Positions 23,926-33,600 of a DNA stretch of 64,000 nucleotides are shown piece after piece. The notes under the pieces are model-generated. The model was not told the DNA's origin. It was given only the letters and a program-made list of their open reading frames with translations, and ran no database searches. The stretch is from Acutalibacter muris (lineage in GTDB: Bacteria > Bacillota > Clostridia > Oscillospirales > Acutalibacteraceae): positions 3,472,001 to 3,536,000 of the forward strand of contig NZ_CP021422.1 of NCBI RefSeq assembly GCF_002201475.1, given 5' to 3'. The translations under genes were made by a program, and so were the position numbers. The first letter of the stretch is position 1. Each line of letters begins with the position of its first letter.

Positions 23926-25344
23926 TTACACGCCCGCCACCAGCGTAATAATGCGCAGCACGAACAGCCCGAAGGCAACCCACATTACCGGGTGGATATC
24001 CTTCACCTTGGCGGTGCAGACCTTCAGAAGGACCCAGGCCACGATGCCGAACATAATGCCGTTGGCGATGGAATAGGTGAAGGGCATCATCACAAGGGCC
24101 AGGAAACCGCCCACAACGTCCGCGATGTCGCCGTCGAACTTCATCTTCAGGACGGACTTCATCATCAGCAGGCCCACAAACAGCAGGGCCGGGGTGGTGG
24201 CAAAGCTGGGGATGGCCAGGAAGATGGGGGAAAGGAACAGGGCCAGCACGAACATCACCGCGGTGGAGATGGCCGTAAGGCCTGTCCGGCCGCCCTCGGC
24301 CACGCCTGCGGTGGACTCCACGTAGCTGGTGACCGTAGAGGTGCCCAGCACAGCGCCCGCCACGGTGCCGATAGCGTCGCTCATAAGGGCAGGGCCCGCG
24401 TTGGGCAGTTCGCCCTTATCGTTTAAGAGATTCCCCTGGTCGGCAACGCCGATAAGGGTGCCCACGGTGTCGAACAGGTCCACGAACAGGAAGGCGAACA
24501 CTATGGCCGCGAAGTTCACAAAGTGCCCGGCCACAAAGCTGAAGTCAAACTTGAAGAAGGTGGGGGCCAGGGACGGCGGCAGAATACCGCTGCTGAAGTT
24601 GGGTATCAGAGAGTAGACGCCCGCGTCGGGATTCACCACGTACCAGCCCGCCAGCTCCGCGATAATGCCCAGCACCCAGGTGCCAAGAATGCCCCAGAGG
24701 ATAGCGCCCTTTACCTTGAAATGCCACATAACGCCGATAAGTATCAGGCCCACAAAGGCCAGGACCACCTGGGGAGAGCCCAGATCGCCCATAGCCACCA
24801 GGGTGGAGGAGCTGACCGTCGCCGTGCCGTCCTCGCCCACAATAGCGAAAGCGTCAGTGGTGACGATGCCCGCGCCCTTCAGTCCCACAATGGAGATGAA
24901 AAGGCCTATGCCGGCGGAGATGCCATACTTGAGGTTGGCGGGCACAGAGTTCACCAGAGTCTCCCTGAACTTGAAGATGGAGAGGATTATGAAGATGATG
25001 CCCTCTACCAGGATGGCGGTCAGGGCCACCTTCCAGGGGTCGGTTATGCCCATACCGGCCACCATGGGCACAACGGTATAGGCGAAGTAGGCGTTAAGCC
25101 CCATGCCCGAGGCCAGGGCCACCGGGTAGTTGGCGAAAACGCCCATGATAATGGTCGCGATGGCCGCGGACACTGCCGTTGCGGTAAAGACAGCGCCCTG
25201 GTCCATGCCGGCGGCGGCCAGCATACTGGGGTTCACCGCCAGTATGTAGGCCATGGACAGGAACGTGGTAATACCGGCGATGACCTCTGTCTTCACGTCG
25301 GTGCCGTGCTCCTTCAGCTTAAAAAGTGCCAGAAGCTTTTCCAA
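23926..25344 (-). CDS. NCS2 family purine permease (PbuG/AzgA type)
   Basis: A 472-residue transporter with about 13 membrane segments. The start TEVIAGITTFLSMAYILAV and VALASGMGLNAYFAYTVV are typical of the AzgA/PbuG branch that imports guanine, hypoxanthine or adenine by proton symport. Start is TTG at 25344 because AGAGGAGG is 8 nt upstream; no better start is seen. Its promoter is at 25420-25448. I looked for a purine riboswitch in the leader and found none. Confidence 0.9.
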   Translation of the reverse strand: MEKLLALFKLKEHGTDVKTEVIAGITTFLSMAYILAVNPSMLAAAGMDQGAVFTATAVSAAIATIIMGVFANYPVALASGMGLNAYFAYTVVPMVAGMGITDPWKVALTAILVEGIIFIILSIFKFRETLVNSVPANLKYGISAGIGLFISIVGLKGAGIVTTDAFAIVGEDGTATVSSSTLVAMGDLGSPQVVLAFVGLILIGVMWHFKVKGAILWGILGTWVLGIIAELAGWYVVNPDAGVYSLIPNFSSGILPPSLAPTFFKFDFSFVAGHFVNFAAIVFAFLFVDLFDTVGTLIGVADQGNLLNDKGELPNAGPALMSDAIGTVAGAVLGTSTVTSYVESTAGVAEGGRTGLTAISTAVMFVLALFLSPIFLAIPSFATTPALLFVGLLMMKSVLKMKFDGDIADVVGGFLALVMMPFTYSIANGIMFGIVAWVLLKVCTAKVKDIHPVMWVAFGLFVLRIITLVAGV

Positions 25345-25377
25345 AATTATATCCTCCTCTAAAGATTTGAGAGATAA

Positions 25378-25400
25378 TTCCTGAAAAGAAATTTCAGGAA
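25378..25400. repeat. Palindrome in the permease leader, repeated at 55537-55560
   Basis: TTCCTGAAA/TTTCAGGAA, a perfect 9-bp stem with a 5-nt loop. The same two arms occur between tRNA genes at 55537-55560. It lies in the transcribed leader of the permease gene. Confidence 0.7.
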
Positions 25401-25419
25401 AATGATAGAACACTTTATT

Positions 25420-25448
25420 AGTATAACTGGTAATTCAAAGAAAATCAA
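25420..25448 (-). promoter_or_regulatory. Promoter of the purine permease gene
   Basis: TTGATT (25443-25448), 17 bp, TATACT (25420-25425) on the minus strand; leader about 70 nt. Confidence 0.7.
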
Positions 25449-25488
25449 CCGTTTTGTTACAGATTATTCATATTTTTGCGTTCCTTCC

Positions 25489-25517
25489 TTGACTATTCGG
25501 CTTTCCCGTGCTATAAT
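25489..25517 (+). promoter_or_regulatory. Promoter of the GNAT gene
   Basis: TTGACT (25489-25494), 17 bp, TATAAT (25512-25517), 30 bp before the ATG. It is divergent from the permease promoter. Confidence 0.8.
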
Positions 25518-25547
25518 GTCAGAAATTTTTTTCAGGGAGGTACACAG

Positions 25548-26390
25548 ATGGCCATAAAACTCTACCCCACCCCTGGGGATCTTCTTCGGGACAACAGCGC
25601 ATTTTTTGAAAAGTACGAGGTACAGGCCCAGCTGAACCGGGGCAACGCCGCCGCCCATATGGACGAGCCCTGTACTCCCGCCCTGCTCTTTGGCAGGGTG
25701 GAGCTTAGCGGCAAGCCGGTCCTGCTCTTCGGCAACACCCTGCCCCGACACCTCTGCCTAAATGCCGCCCCGGACGCTGCGGGTATAGACAAAGCTATAA
25801 CAGAACTTGCCGGGTACCTTCGTGAGAATAGTATAGAGATAACCGGCGTCACCGGTCGCGACTCTCTCTGCCGGGCGTTTATGAAAGCCTATGACGGAGA
25901 GTTCCGGCTGCGTGAAGCCTTGGACATTATGGTGCTGGAGACCCTCATAGTGCCCCCGCCCTGCCCCGGCACGGTCCAAAAAGCCGCCATGTCGGACCTG
26001 GACCTCATAGTGGACTGGAAATGCGCCCTTATCCGCGAGGCCATAGGAGAGGAGCCTGTGCCGGAACAGCTCAGGGAGACCACCCTCGACCAGCTAAAGC
26101 GCTCCGTCGTCTGGCTCATGCGGGACCCCTCCGGCGAACCTGTCTCCATGGCTAACTCGGGCAGGATGCTGGAGCGCGGGGCCTGTGTCTCCGGCGTGTA
26201 CACCCCGCCGGAGCACCGTGGTAAAGGCTACTGTCAGAATACTGTCGCTGCGCTATGCAGGGAGCTCCTTGCCTGCGGCAAGTCGTATGTGACCCTATTT
26301 GTTGATAAGAAAAACCCGATCTCCAACCGGGTTTACCGGAAGATCGGGTTTGACATTCTTGAGGATTCGAGTGATTATAGATTGGTGTGA
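25548..26390 (+). CDS. GNAT family acetyltransferase
   Basis: A 280-residue protein with a C-terminal GNAT domain. The acetyl-CoA motif is PPEHRGKGYCQN (about residues 222-233), followed by TLFVDKKNPISNRVYRKIGF, the usual motif B. The N-terminal 140 residues form a second, degenerate GNAT-like half, as in many two-domain acetyltransferases. Substrate unknown. GGGAGG lies before the ATG at 25548. Confidence 0.88.
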   Translation: MAIKLYPTPGDLLRDNSAFFEKYEVQAQLNRGNAAAHMDEPCTPALLFGRVELSGKPVLLFGNTLPRHLCLNAAPDAAGIDKAITELAGYLRENSIEITGVTGRDSLCRAFMKAYDGEFRLREALDIMVLETLIVPPPCPGTVQKAAMSDLDLIVDWKCALIREAIGEEPVPEQLRETTLDQLKRSVVWLMRDPSGEPVSMANSGRMLERGACVSGVYTPPEHRGKGYCQNTVAALCRELLACGKSYVTLFVDKKNPISNRVYRKIGFDILEDSSDYRLV

Positions 26391-26393
26391 CTT

Positions 26394-26465
26394 TCGCGTC
26401 GCTTCGCTCGCGTATAAGGTCGTGGGGCGCTGCCCCACACCCTGCAAGGTGCCTAACGCACCTTG
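26394..26465. repeat. Tandem hairpins between convergent genes
   Basis: GTGGGGC/GCCCCAC (26422-26438) and CAAGGTGC/GCACCTTG (26445-26465) are perfect, after a weaker GCG/CGC repeat. There is no T run, so they may act as transcription or degradation barriers rather than classical terminators. Confidence 0.5.
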
Positions 26466-26474
26466 ACCGCGTCC

Positions 26475-26801
26475 TTACTCCGCCTTCCCCAGCTCACGCG
26501 TCAGCCACGCGTCCGCTATATCCAGCGCCAGGTACAATCCCTCTTTCTCGCTGGTCTTCACTATCTGCTTGCGGTTGCGTATCTCTGCGTCCGTACTCAT
26601 AAGCTGCACCGACACCTTATCCGCCACCTGCAGCCCCTGCACGTCCTTCTTGGACTTCACGTCCAGCTTCACCACATACTTTTCCGTCATGCTCCCATAG
26701 TAAAGCGTGTCCCCGCTGCGCACCAGCGGCCTTCCCTTATAGCTGGGAAAGCCCCCCTGCGCCTTGGGGGCGCTTTTTTCGTTTTTCTTCTTCTCGCTCA
26801 T
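26475..26801 (-). CDS. Conserved hypothetical protein, 108 aa
   Basis: A 108-residue soluble protein with a Lys-rich start (MSEKKKNEKS) and a central beta-rich stretch (YKGRPLVRSGDTLYYGSMTEKYVVKLDV). No membrane segment or catalytic motif is seen. The gene follows ireB on the same strand after about 37 bp and may share its transcript. I do not recognise a characterised family; the coding start is supported by GAAAGGGCGG. Confidence 0.75.
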   Translation of the reverse strand: MSEKKKNEKSAPKAQGGFPSYKGRPLVRSGDTLYYGSMTEKYVVKLDVKSKKDVQGLQVADKVSVQLMSTDAEIRNRKQIVKTSEKEGLYLALDIADAWLTRELGKAE

Positions 26802-26838
26802 TCCGCCGCCGCCCTTTCTGCTGTGATGTATTCCCGGG

Positions 26839-27084
26839 CTATTCGCCCAGGTATGACCGCACCATGGCCTTTAAAAGCTCGTCCCGGTCTATCCGCCGGA
26901 TAAGGCTCCTGGCGTTGTTGTGCGTCGTGATATAGGTCGGGTCCTCCGAGAGGAGATACCCCACCAGCTGGCTTATGGGGTTATACCCCTTCTCCTTCAG
27001 CGCGTCATACACCGTCAGAAGTATGCGCTTCATGTCAGCCTCCCGCACCTCGTCCAGCGAGAAGGTTATCGTGCTGTTATCCAT
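26839..27084 (-). CDS. ireB: IreB family regulatory phosphoprotein
   Basis: An 81-residue protein of the IreB/DUF965 family. It starts TITFSLDEV, with the Thr-rich N-terminus that IreK-type kinases phosphorylate, then [25 protein letters not shown] and the [12 protein letters not shown] end. In Firmicutes it is tied to Ser/Thr kinase signalling and cephalosporin tolerance. Length matches the family. GGAGGTG precedes the ATG at 27084. Confidence 0.93.
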   Translation of the reverse strand: MDNSTITFSLDEVREADMKRILLTVYDALKEKGYNPISQLVGYLLSEDPTYITTHNNARSLIRRIDRDELLKAMVRSYLGE

Positions 27085-27154
27085 AGTGGGACACCTCCGT
27101 TTTTGGAATCGGTAGTATATTATAACAGTTTTCCCGCCAAAAAGCAAGTTATAT

Positions 27155-29533
27155 TTAGCTCCTGAGCACAGCCCCCGCAGCCCCAAGCTTTTCCACAATT
27201 CCGTCCACAATGGGCTGTACCTCCTCCTTGGAGAGGGTCTTCTCCGTGGACGAGAACCCGAACCTCAGCGTCAGGCTCCTGCGCCCGGCCTGCTGGAAGG
27301 AGTCGATAAGACTTACCCCCGTAAGGTGCCCCGCGCCCTCCCAGGCCGGCTCCATGTCCGCAAAGCGCATTCCCTCGGGCAGCACCACCGACAGGTCGAT
27401 GTCTATCCCCGGGAACCTGCTGGGCTCTTTATAGCCAAGCTCTCCCGCAGTCAATCCGGCGAACGCGTCCATGTCCAGCTCTCCGCAGACTACCGCCGCC
27501 TTGCGGTCGATATTCCTCAGCACCGAGGGGGTCAGTGTGCACACCCAGCCCAGGGACTCGCCCCCCGCCATAATAACGGCGGTGTTCCTGGGGTGCTGCC
27601 ACTTGAACCTCGGCTCGCAGTTGGCAAGCTCCGGCTCCACCCGCTTGACGCTCCTTAAAAGGGCCTTCACCATGCCGATTAGCCGCATATAGAGCTCCTT
27701 CTCCCCCTCGGTCCTGCTAAAGAGGGCTATCCCCAGCTTCTTGTGCTCGTCCGCAAGGCCGTCCCCATTAAGCCCCTCGGCCACCCGGCCTATCTCGAAC
27801 ACGCCGAAGTCCGCAGAAAACGCCCTGTTCTCCTGCAAAACCGACAGCAGCGTCGGCCCCATGCTCCGGCGTATTATTTCGTGGTCCGGGGTCTGGGCGT
27901 TTATCAGCTTCACGTTCTCCTCGGGCTCTATCCCCAAAATCTTGCACTTTCTCGCGTCCTGCCAGATATAGGAGTGCACCTCGTGGAGCTTATACGTCTG
28001 CACCAAAAGGTCCTTAACAAAGTTGTCCGCCTTATTCTGCACGCTCTTTCTCTGTGGGTACAAGGGGCTGACGGTGGTCTTTATCTCGAAGTTGTCATAG
28101 CCGTAAATGCGGGTTATCTCCTCGATGATGTCCGCTTTAATGGTCACGTCCTTGGTGGCCCGCCAGCTGGGCACCTGCACGGTGAACCTGTCGCCCTCCT
28201 GCTTGGCCCCGAAGCCCAAGGACAAAAGCGTCTCAATAATCCTCTTGTCCTCTATCTCTATGCCGGTATACCTGTCTACATAGGCCTTGTCAAAGCTCAG
28301 CTCCACCTGGGGATAGCGCTTAACGTAAACGTCCGTCAGCCTTGAAATCACCTGGGCCCCCGGGTCGATGTCCAGCAGCAGCTTCATAAAGCGCCCGATA
28401 GCCGGCACGGTCATCTCCGGGTCCAGGGTCTTCTCATAGCGCATGGAGGCGTCCGTCCGAAGCCCCAGCCGGGTAGAGGACTTGCGTACCGAAGCCCCGT
28501 CGAAGTTCGCCGACTCTAAAAGCAGACTGTCCGTGTCGTCCTCTATCTCGGAGTCCAGGCCGCCCATGATACCGGCAACGGCAACAGGCGTATCTTCAAG
28601 TCCGTTGCCGGACTTGGTGCATATCATCAAAGTGTTCTCGTCCACTTTACGCTCCGTGCCGTCCAGGGTGGTGAAGGTAAAGGGAGCGTCAAAGCGCTTC
28701 ACCCTTATGCTGTCCACCTTGGCGCAGTCAAAGGCGTGCATGGGCTGGCCCATCTCCAGCATGAGATAATTGGTAAGGTCCGCCAAAAGGTTTATTGCCC
28801 TGCTGCCGCAGTAGAAGAGCCTTATGCGCATATCCACCGGGCTCACCTTCTTGGTGATATTCCTCACTTTAAGCCCTGTGTACCTATAGCAGAGCTCCTT
28901 ATCCTCCACCTCGATGTCTATGGGGTCGAGTTCGTCGAACTGCTCAAGAGAGACGGTCTCCAAGGGTTTAAGCTCCCGCCCGGACAGGGCCGCGAACTCC
29001 CTGGCTATGCCGTAGTGGCCCCAGAGGTCCGGGCGGTTTGTCAGGGACTTGTTGTCCACCTCGAACACGGTGTCTATTATGCCGTAGAGCTCCGTCATGT
29101 CCCGGCCCACCGGGGTATCGTCGGGCAGCTCCATGAGCCCGGAATGGTCGGCGGAGATGCCCAGCTCCTTTTCGGAGCAGCACATACCGTGGCTCTCATA
29201 CCCCGCCAGCACAGCCATAGATATCTCCTGGCCGCCCACCATGCCGCCCTCCTTCACAAAGGGTACGATAAGACCCTCCCTTACGTTGGGCGCGCCGCAG
29301 ACCACGTCGTATATCTTGTCCCCGCCGTCCACCTTTAAGAGGTGCAGCTTCTTGGAGTCGGGGTGGTTCTCGACGCTCAGTATCTTTCCCGCGACCACAC
29401 CCCGCAGGTCCCGGCCCATTTCATATACGTCCTCCACCTCGGCGGTAGAGAGGGTGAAGCGCTGTATAAGGGCGGGTATATCAAGGCCCCTAAGGTCCAC
29501 GAAGTCGTTTATCCAGTTCATCGAAATAAGCAT
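27155..29533 (-). CDS. pheT: Phenylalanyl-tRNA synthetase beta subunit
   Basis: 792 residues, the normal bacterial length. Domains in order: N-terminal B1, the EMAP-like tRNA-binding OB fold (about 40-150), B3/B4 editing domain (about 210-370), B5, the synthetase-like core, and the C-terminal anticodon-binding FDX-ACB domain. With PheS it forms the (alpha-beta)2 enzyme that charges tRNA-Phe. It starts 18 bp after pheS. GGGAGGG precedes the ATG. Confidence 0.97.
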   Translation of the reverse strand: MLISMNWINDFVDLRGLDIPALIQRFTLSTAEVEDVYEMGRDLRGVVAGKILSVENHPDSKKLHLLKVDGGDKIYDVVCGAPNVREGLIVPFVKEGGMVGGQEISMAVLAGYESHGMCCSEKELGISADHSGLMELPDDTPVGRDMTELYGIIDTVFEVDNKSLTNRPDLWGHYGIAREFAALSGRELKPLETVSLEQFDELDPIDIEVEDKELCYRYTGLKVRNITKKVSPVDMRIRLFYCGSRAINLLADLTNYLMLEMGQPMHAFDCAKVDSIRVKRFDAPFTFTTLDGTERKVDENTLMICTKSGNGLEDTPVAVAGIMGGLDSEIEDDTDSLLLESANFDGASVRKSSTRLGLRTDASMRYEKTLDPEMTVPAIGRFMKLLLDIDPGAQVISRLTDVYVKRYPQVELSFDKAYVDRYTGIEIEDKRIIETLLSLGFGAKQEGDRFTVQVPSWRATKDVTIKADIIEEITRIYGYDNFEIKTTVSPLYPQRKSVQNKADNFVKDLLVQTYKLHEVHSYIWQDARKCKILGIEPEENVKLINAQTPDHEIIRRSMGPTLLSVLQENRAFSADFGVFEIGRVAEGLNGDGLADEHKKLGIALFSRTEGEKELYMRLIGMVKALLRSVKRVEPELANCEPRFKWQHPRNTAVIMAGGESLGWVCTLTPSVLRNIDRKAAVVCGELDMDAFAGLTAGELGYKEPSRFPGIDIDLSVVLPEGMRFADMEPAWEGAGHLTGVSLIDSFQQAGRRSLTLRFGFSSTEKTLSKEEVQPIVDGIVEKLGAAGAVLRS

Positions 29534-29551
29534 ACTATATCCCTCCCTCTC

Positions 29552-30580
29552 TTATTCATGCCGGAACTGCGAAAGGGCCTTTAAATTGCCGCTGTTCAGG
29601 TCCCTTATGTCCTTCACGCCGTACTTCATCATCACAAGGCGGGTAAGCCCCAGGCCGAAGGCGAAGCCCGTGTATTCCTCCGGGTCCACGCCGCCCAGCT
29701 TCAGGACATTGGGGTGTATCATCCCGCAGGGGCAGAGCTCTACCCAGCCCGAGTGGTGGCAGGTGGAGCAGCCCTCGCCGCCGCAGATAAGGCAGCTTAT
29801 ATCCAGCTCAAAGCCCGGCTCCACGAAGGGGAAGAAGCCCGGCCGCAGCCGCACCTTCACGTCCCGCTCGAAAACCTCTGAAAGCATGGTCTTCATGAAA
29901 TATATCAGGTTCGATATAGATATATTCTTGTCCACCATGATGCCCTCCATCTGAAAGAAGGTGTTCTCATGGCTGGCGTCCGTGGCCTCGTTTCTAAAGC
30001 ACCTGCCGGGGAAGATGGCCCGCACCGGCGCGCCGTACTTCCGCAGAATAAAATTCTGCGCGGCGGAGGTATGGGTCTTGAGGAGCTGGCCGTTCTCCAG
30101 ATAGTAGGTGTCCTGCATATCCCTTGCGGGGTGGTCCTTGGGGATGTTCACCGCCTCGAAACACTCGTAGTCGGTGACGATCTCCTTAAAGTCCTCTACG
30201 ATAAAGCCCATGGAGGTAAAGACCTCCTCCAACTGCCTTTGGACTATGGTTATTGGGTGGTAGGACCCCGGGTCCCCGGCGACCGGCAGGGTCACGTCGT
30301 ACTGCTCGGCCGCTTCTATCTCCCGCTGCTCCTCGGCGACCCTTATCTCCTCTATTCTCTCCGATAGCCGCTCCTCAACGCCGCGCTTTAGGGCGTTGAT
30401 ATGCTGTCCCAGCTCCTTTTTCTGTTCCGCGCCCACCTCCTTGAGCCCCTTCAGAAGCTCCGTAACCGAACCCTTTTTCCCAAGATACGCTACCCGCAGC
30501 TTTTCCACCGCGTCGCTGCTGCCGGCCCTTTGCAGCTCCTGCTCAAAGCTCTGGCGCAGCCCCTCTATCCTTTCCTTCAT
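29552..30580 (-). CDS. pheS: Phenylalanyl-tRNA synthetase alpha subunit
   Basis: 342 residues with an N-terminal coiled coil (about 1-90) and a class II catalytic core. Motif 2 includes GRCFRNEATDASH; motif 3 is GFAFGLGLTRLVMMKYG. Four Cys (CLICGGEGCSTC) near residue 265 are as in many Firmicutes enzymes. It leads the pheST operon from the promoter at 30650-30678. I found no T-box motif in the leader. Confidence 0.97.
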   Translation of the reverse strand: MKERIEGLRQSFEQELQRAGSSDAVEKLRVAYLGKKGSVTELLKGLKEVGAEQKKELGQHINALKRGVEERLSERIEEIRVAEEQREIEAAEQYDVTLPVAGDPGSYHPITIVQRQLEEVFTSMGFIVEDFKEIVTDYECFEAVNIPKDHPARDMQDTYYLENGQLLKTHTSAAQNFILRKYGAPVRAIFPGRCFRNEATDASHENTFFQMEGIMVDKNISISNLIYFMKTMLSEVFERDVKVRLRPGFFPFVEPGFELDISCLICGGEGCSTCHHSGWVELCPCGMIHPNVLKLGGVDPEEYTGFAFGLGLTRLVMMKYGVKDIRDLNSGNLKALSQFRHE

Positions 30581-30649
30581 CCTAAAACGTCCTTTCTAAT
30601 CCTTCGTCAGCCCGAATTTATACACGCGGAAATACCCGCGTTCTCTGAT

Positions 30650-30678
30650 ATTATACCACTTTTGCACAGCGGTTTCAA
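30650..30678 (-). promoter_or_regulatory. Promoter of pheST
   Basis: TTGAAA (30673-30678), 17 bp, TATAAT (30650-30655) on the minus strand. The short leader has a CGCGGGTATTTCCGCG hairpin of unknown role. Confidence 0.78.
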
Positions 30679-30696
30679 GATATTTTCTTGCGGCCC

Positions 30697-30726
30697 TTGA
30701 AAGAGCCCGCCCCTATTTGGTATAAT
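30697..30726 (+). promoter_or_regulatory. Promoter of the FkbH-like gene
   Basis: TTGAAA (30697-30702), 18 bp, TATAAT (30721-30726), divergent from pheST. Confidence 0.75.
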
Positions 30727-30762
30727 GGGATACATATACAAAAACGGGAGGAATAACGACGT

Positions 30763-32562
30763 ATGCATAACCTTTTGACCTACCCCTTCAACCCCCAGAC
30801 CATACTTAAAAAGCGCAAATCCATCCGCCGGGAGCTGCTGGCCTCCTCCGGGCCGTGCGCCTCCGCCGAGGCGCGCATAGATAAGAAGATTGCCGTCCTA
30901 GGCGGGTCCACCACCCACGATATAATCTCGATCCTCGAGCTGTTCCTTCTGGACTTCGGCATAAAGCCGGAGTTCTATGAGTCGGAGTTCGGGCTCTACT
31001 ATGAGGACGCCATGTTCAGCGAGGAACTCTCCGCCTTCGCCCCGGACCTTATCTATATACACACCTCCCGCCGGAACATCGCCGCCTTTCCTGCCCCTGC
31101 CGATACCCCGGAGTCGGCCACGGAGCTGCTCAACGCCCAATACTCCCATTTTGAGACAATGTGGGAGCATATCGCCGAAAAGTACCGCTGCCCGGTGATA
31201 CAAAACAACTTCGAGCTGCCCTTCTACCGGCTCCTTGGCAACCGGGACGCCTGGGACCACCGGGGCCAGACCAACTTTATCACCCGGCTGAACACTAAGC
31301 TCTATGAGTACGCCGCCGCACACCAGGATTTTTATATAAACGACATCAACTATCTCTCGGCGGACTACGGCCTTTTACAGTGGTCCGACCCCTTCTACTG
31401 GCATATGTACAAATACTGCCTGAACCTGGACGCGGTCCCTGCTCTCTCCTATAACGTGGCCTGCATAATAAAGTCCATATACGGCAAAAACAAAAAGGCC
31501 CTGGTGCTGGACCTGGACAACACCCTCTGGGGCGGCGTTGTGGGGGACGACGGGGTGGACGGCATAGAGATAGGCCGGGAGACCTCCATGGGCCAGGTAT
31601 ACAGCGAGTTCCAGGACTACTTAAAGGAGCTTCGCGGCTATGGGGTCATGCTGAACGTGGACTCCAAAAACGACGAGGAGAACGCCCTGGCCGGACTGAA
31701 CCACCCGGAGGGCTCCCTGCGCCCCGAGGACTTTATCTCTATAAAGGCCAACTGGGACCCAAAGGACCTGAACTTCACCGCCATAGCACAGGAGCTCAAT
31801 ATACTCCCCGAGAGCATGGCCTTTATCGACGACAACCCTGCCGAGCGCGCCATCGTCACCGCCCAGGTTCCCGGGGTTTCAGCCCCGGTTATGGACGCGC
31901 CGGAGCACTATATTACCGCCCTCGACCGCTGCGGCTTCTTCGAGGCCACCAAGCTCTCAAAGGACGACCTGTCCCGCAACGAGATGTACAAGGCAAACGC
32001 CCAGCGCGCAGAGCTGCAAAAGAGCTTCGCAAACTATGAGGAATACCTGCTGTCCCTGGAAATGTGCGCCCGGATACGCCCCTTCGAGCCGGTGTACATC
32101 GCCCGCATAGCCCAGCTTACCAACAAGTCCAACCAGTTCAACCTGACCACCCGCCGCTTCACCGAGTCCGAAATGCAGGAGATATCCGGGGATAATAGCT
32201 ATATCACCCTATACGGCAGGCTGACGGACAAATTCGGCGACAACGGCGTGATATCCGTGGTCCTGGGGCGCAAGGAGGGCGATACCCTGCATATTGAACT
32301 CTGGCTCATGAGCTGCCGGGTCTTAAAGCGCAGCATGGAGCACGCCATGCTGGACCAGCTTGTGCACAGGGCCCAAAGGGACGGGGTAAAAAAGCTTCGC
32401 GGCTACTACTACAAGACCCAGAAGAACGGCATGGTAAAGGACTTCTATAAAGACTTCGGATTTGAGCTTATCTCAAGCGATGGGGACGATACGGTGTGGG
32501 AGCTGCCTGTTGCCGGGTACACGGATAAGAACAAGGTTATAAGAGTAAATGAAGATGAATAA
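30763..32562 (+). CDS. FkbH-like HAD-IIIC/GNAT protein
   Basis: A 599-residue protein. Residues about 20-230 form an N-terminal SGNH-like region, 245-400 a HAD-IIIC domain (VLDLDNTLWGG with the DxDxT pair, and later FIDDNPAER), and 440-590 a GNAT-like domain. This is the FkbH layout. FkbH enzymes dephosphorylate 1,3-bisphosphoglycerate and load glyceryl onto an acyl carrier protein for polyketides. No carrier protein, PKS or NRPS gene is in the window, so its partner is unclear. GGGAGG is upstream of the ATG. Confidence 0.88.
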   Translation: MHNLLTYPFNPQTILKKRKSIRRELLASSGPCASAEARIDKKIAVLGGSTTHDIISILELFLLDFGIKPEFYESEFGLYYEDAMFSEELSAFAPDLIYIHTSRRNIAAFPAPADTPESATELLNAQYSHFETMWEHIAEKYRCPVIQNNFELPFYRLLGNRDAWDHRGQTNFITRLNTKLYEYAAAHQDFYINDINYLSADYGLLQWSDPFYWHMYKYCLNLDAVPALSYNVACIIKSIYGKNKKALVLDLDNTLWGGVVGDDGVDGIEIGRETSMGQVYSEFQDYLKELRGYGVMLNVDSKNDEENALAGLNHPEGSLRPEDFISIKANWDPKDLNFTAIAQELNILPESMAFIDDNPAERAIVTAQVPGVSAPVMDAPEHYITALDRCGFFEATKLSKDDLSRNEMYKANAQRAELQKSFANYEEYLLSLEMCARIRPFEPVYIARIAQLTNKSNQFNLTTRRFTESEMQEISGDNSYITLYGRLTDKFGDNGVISVVLGRKEGDTLHIELWLMSCRVLKRSMEHAMLDQLVHRAQRDGVKKLRGYYYKTQKNGMVKDFYKDFGFELISSDGDDTVWELPVAGYTDKNKVIRVNEDE

Positions 32563-32564
32563 CT

Positions 32565-33518
32565 CTAATGTTTCAGAAGGAACGAAAGGATATTTTCGCT
32601 TATTGCCTTGTACTCATAATCATGGACATAATGCGGGCAGTCTAATTCTATATATTCCCCCTCGTCAACCTGCGATATATATTCTATGGGGATTCTCCTC
32701 CAGGTATCTTTATCAAAACCTGTTCCGCCGGAACCGTCCGAAACAAACAGCAGTATCGGAAGCTGCGGGACCCCCATACTGTCTACCTTATCAGCGTTTT
32801 CCTTTACCCCCTCCATCTCGTTTATCATTGTCGCTGTGGCCGTCCGGCTGTAGAAAACGGCTTTATATATTTCTTTTTCCTCCTCCGACAAGGCACCGTG
32901 CTTTATAGCGTCGCTGTCCGAAATGCCCGGTATAAAGCGGGTCACTCCCATATTGGCCGCCCAGCCCGCAATGCGCATAAGCGGTATATTTATGTCCATG
33001 CTGTCATAATACTCCGGCACCGCCATGTCGAGCCCGATGATCGCGGACACCTCATCAGGGTATTTCCGCGCCCAGTACAGGGCCTCAAGCCCCGACATGG
33101 AGTGGGGACAGAGGACATAGGGCGCAGCTAATCCTGAGGCGGAAAGGGCAGCCCTTGTGTCCTCGAGTATAGAGTCGATACCCCTGTCCTTATCTACAAC
33201 GTCACTGAAACCGTATCCAAATTTCTCTACGACCGCGATCTGATATCTGTCGCTTAAAAGAGAATAGAGGGACTTGAAATCCAGTATGGGAGAGCAGGTC
33301 CCGCCGCCCGACATGAAAACCAGCGTTGTGCCGCCTGTCCCTTCAACATATACGCTCATATCGTGTCCGTCAACCTCGACCATCTGTCCCAGCGGTGAAC
33401 GCAGTTCAGCTTCCCTATTTAACTGTATCTGATGATTGATATATGTAGTAAGCAGCAGTGCAAATATTGCAATAATTACTATGCAGACTGCTCTTACAGC
33501 CTTTTTGCTTTTACTCAT
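32565..33518 (-). CDS. Membrane-anchored alpha/beta hydrolase
   Basis: A 317-residue protein with one N-terminal membrane segment (about 8-25) and an alpha/beta hydrolase domain outside the membrane. The nucleophile elbow is CPHSMSGLEA (Ser in HSMSG instead of the usual GxSxG). The oxyanion stretch VFMSGGGTCS and the C-terminal DCPHYVHDY, which supplies the His, are visible. Substrate unknown. It faces the FkbH-like gene tail to tail with a 2-bp gap. Confidence 0.82.
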   Translation of the reverse strand: MSKSKKAVRAVCIVIIAIFALLLTTYINHQIQLNREAELRSPLGQMVEVDGHDMSVYVEGTGGTTLVFMSGGGTCSPILDFKSLYSLLSDRYQIAVVEKFGYGFSDVVDKDRGIDSILEDTRAALSASGLAAPYVLCPHSMSGLEALYWARKYPDEVSAIIGLDMAVPEYYDSMDINIPLMRIAGWAANMGVTRFIPGISDSDAIKHGALSEEEKEIYKAVFYSRTATATMINEMEGVKENADKVDSMGVPQLPILLFVSDGSGGTGFDKDTWRRIPIEYISQVDEGEYIELDCPHYVHDYEYKAISENILSFLLKH

Positions 33519-33555
33519 GTGACATCTCCTTTACGGTAATCCAATTATAAAATAA

Positions 33556-33588
33556 CACCCGCTGAAAACCGGCTGCTTTCAGCGGGTG
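33556..33588 (-). terminator. Terminator of the pyrophosphatase gene
   Basis: A perfect 12-bp stem (CACCCGCTGAAA/TTTCAGCGGGTG) is followed on the minus strand by TTATTTTAT. Confidence 0.82.
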
Positions 33589-33600
33589 AGCGCTTAATAT

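Noticed and set aside
25345..25475. A purine riboswitch before the NCS2 permease
   Set aside because: The conserved loop and junction bases of purine riboswitches are not found.
30581..30680. A T-box leader for pheST
   Set aside because: The GGTGGTACCGCG-type antiterminator motif and the specifier stem are absent; only a short unrelated hairpin is present.
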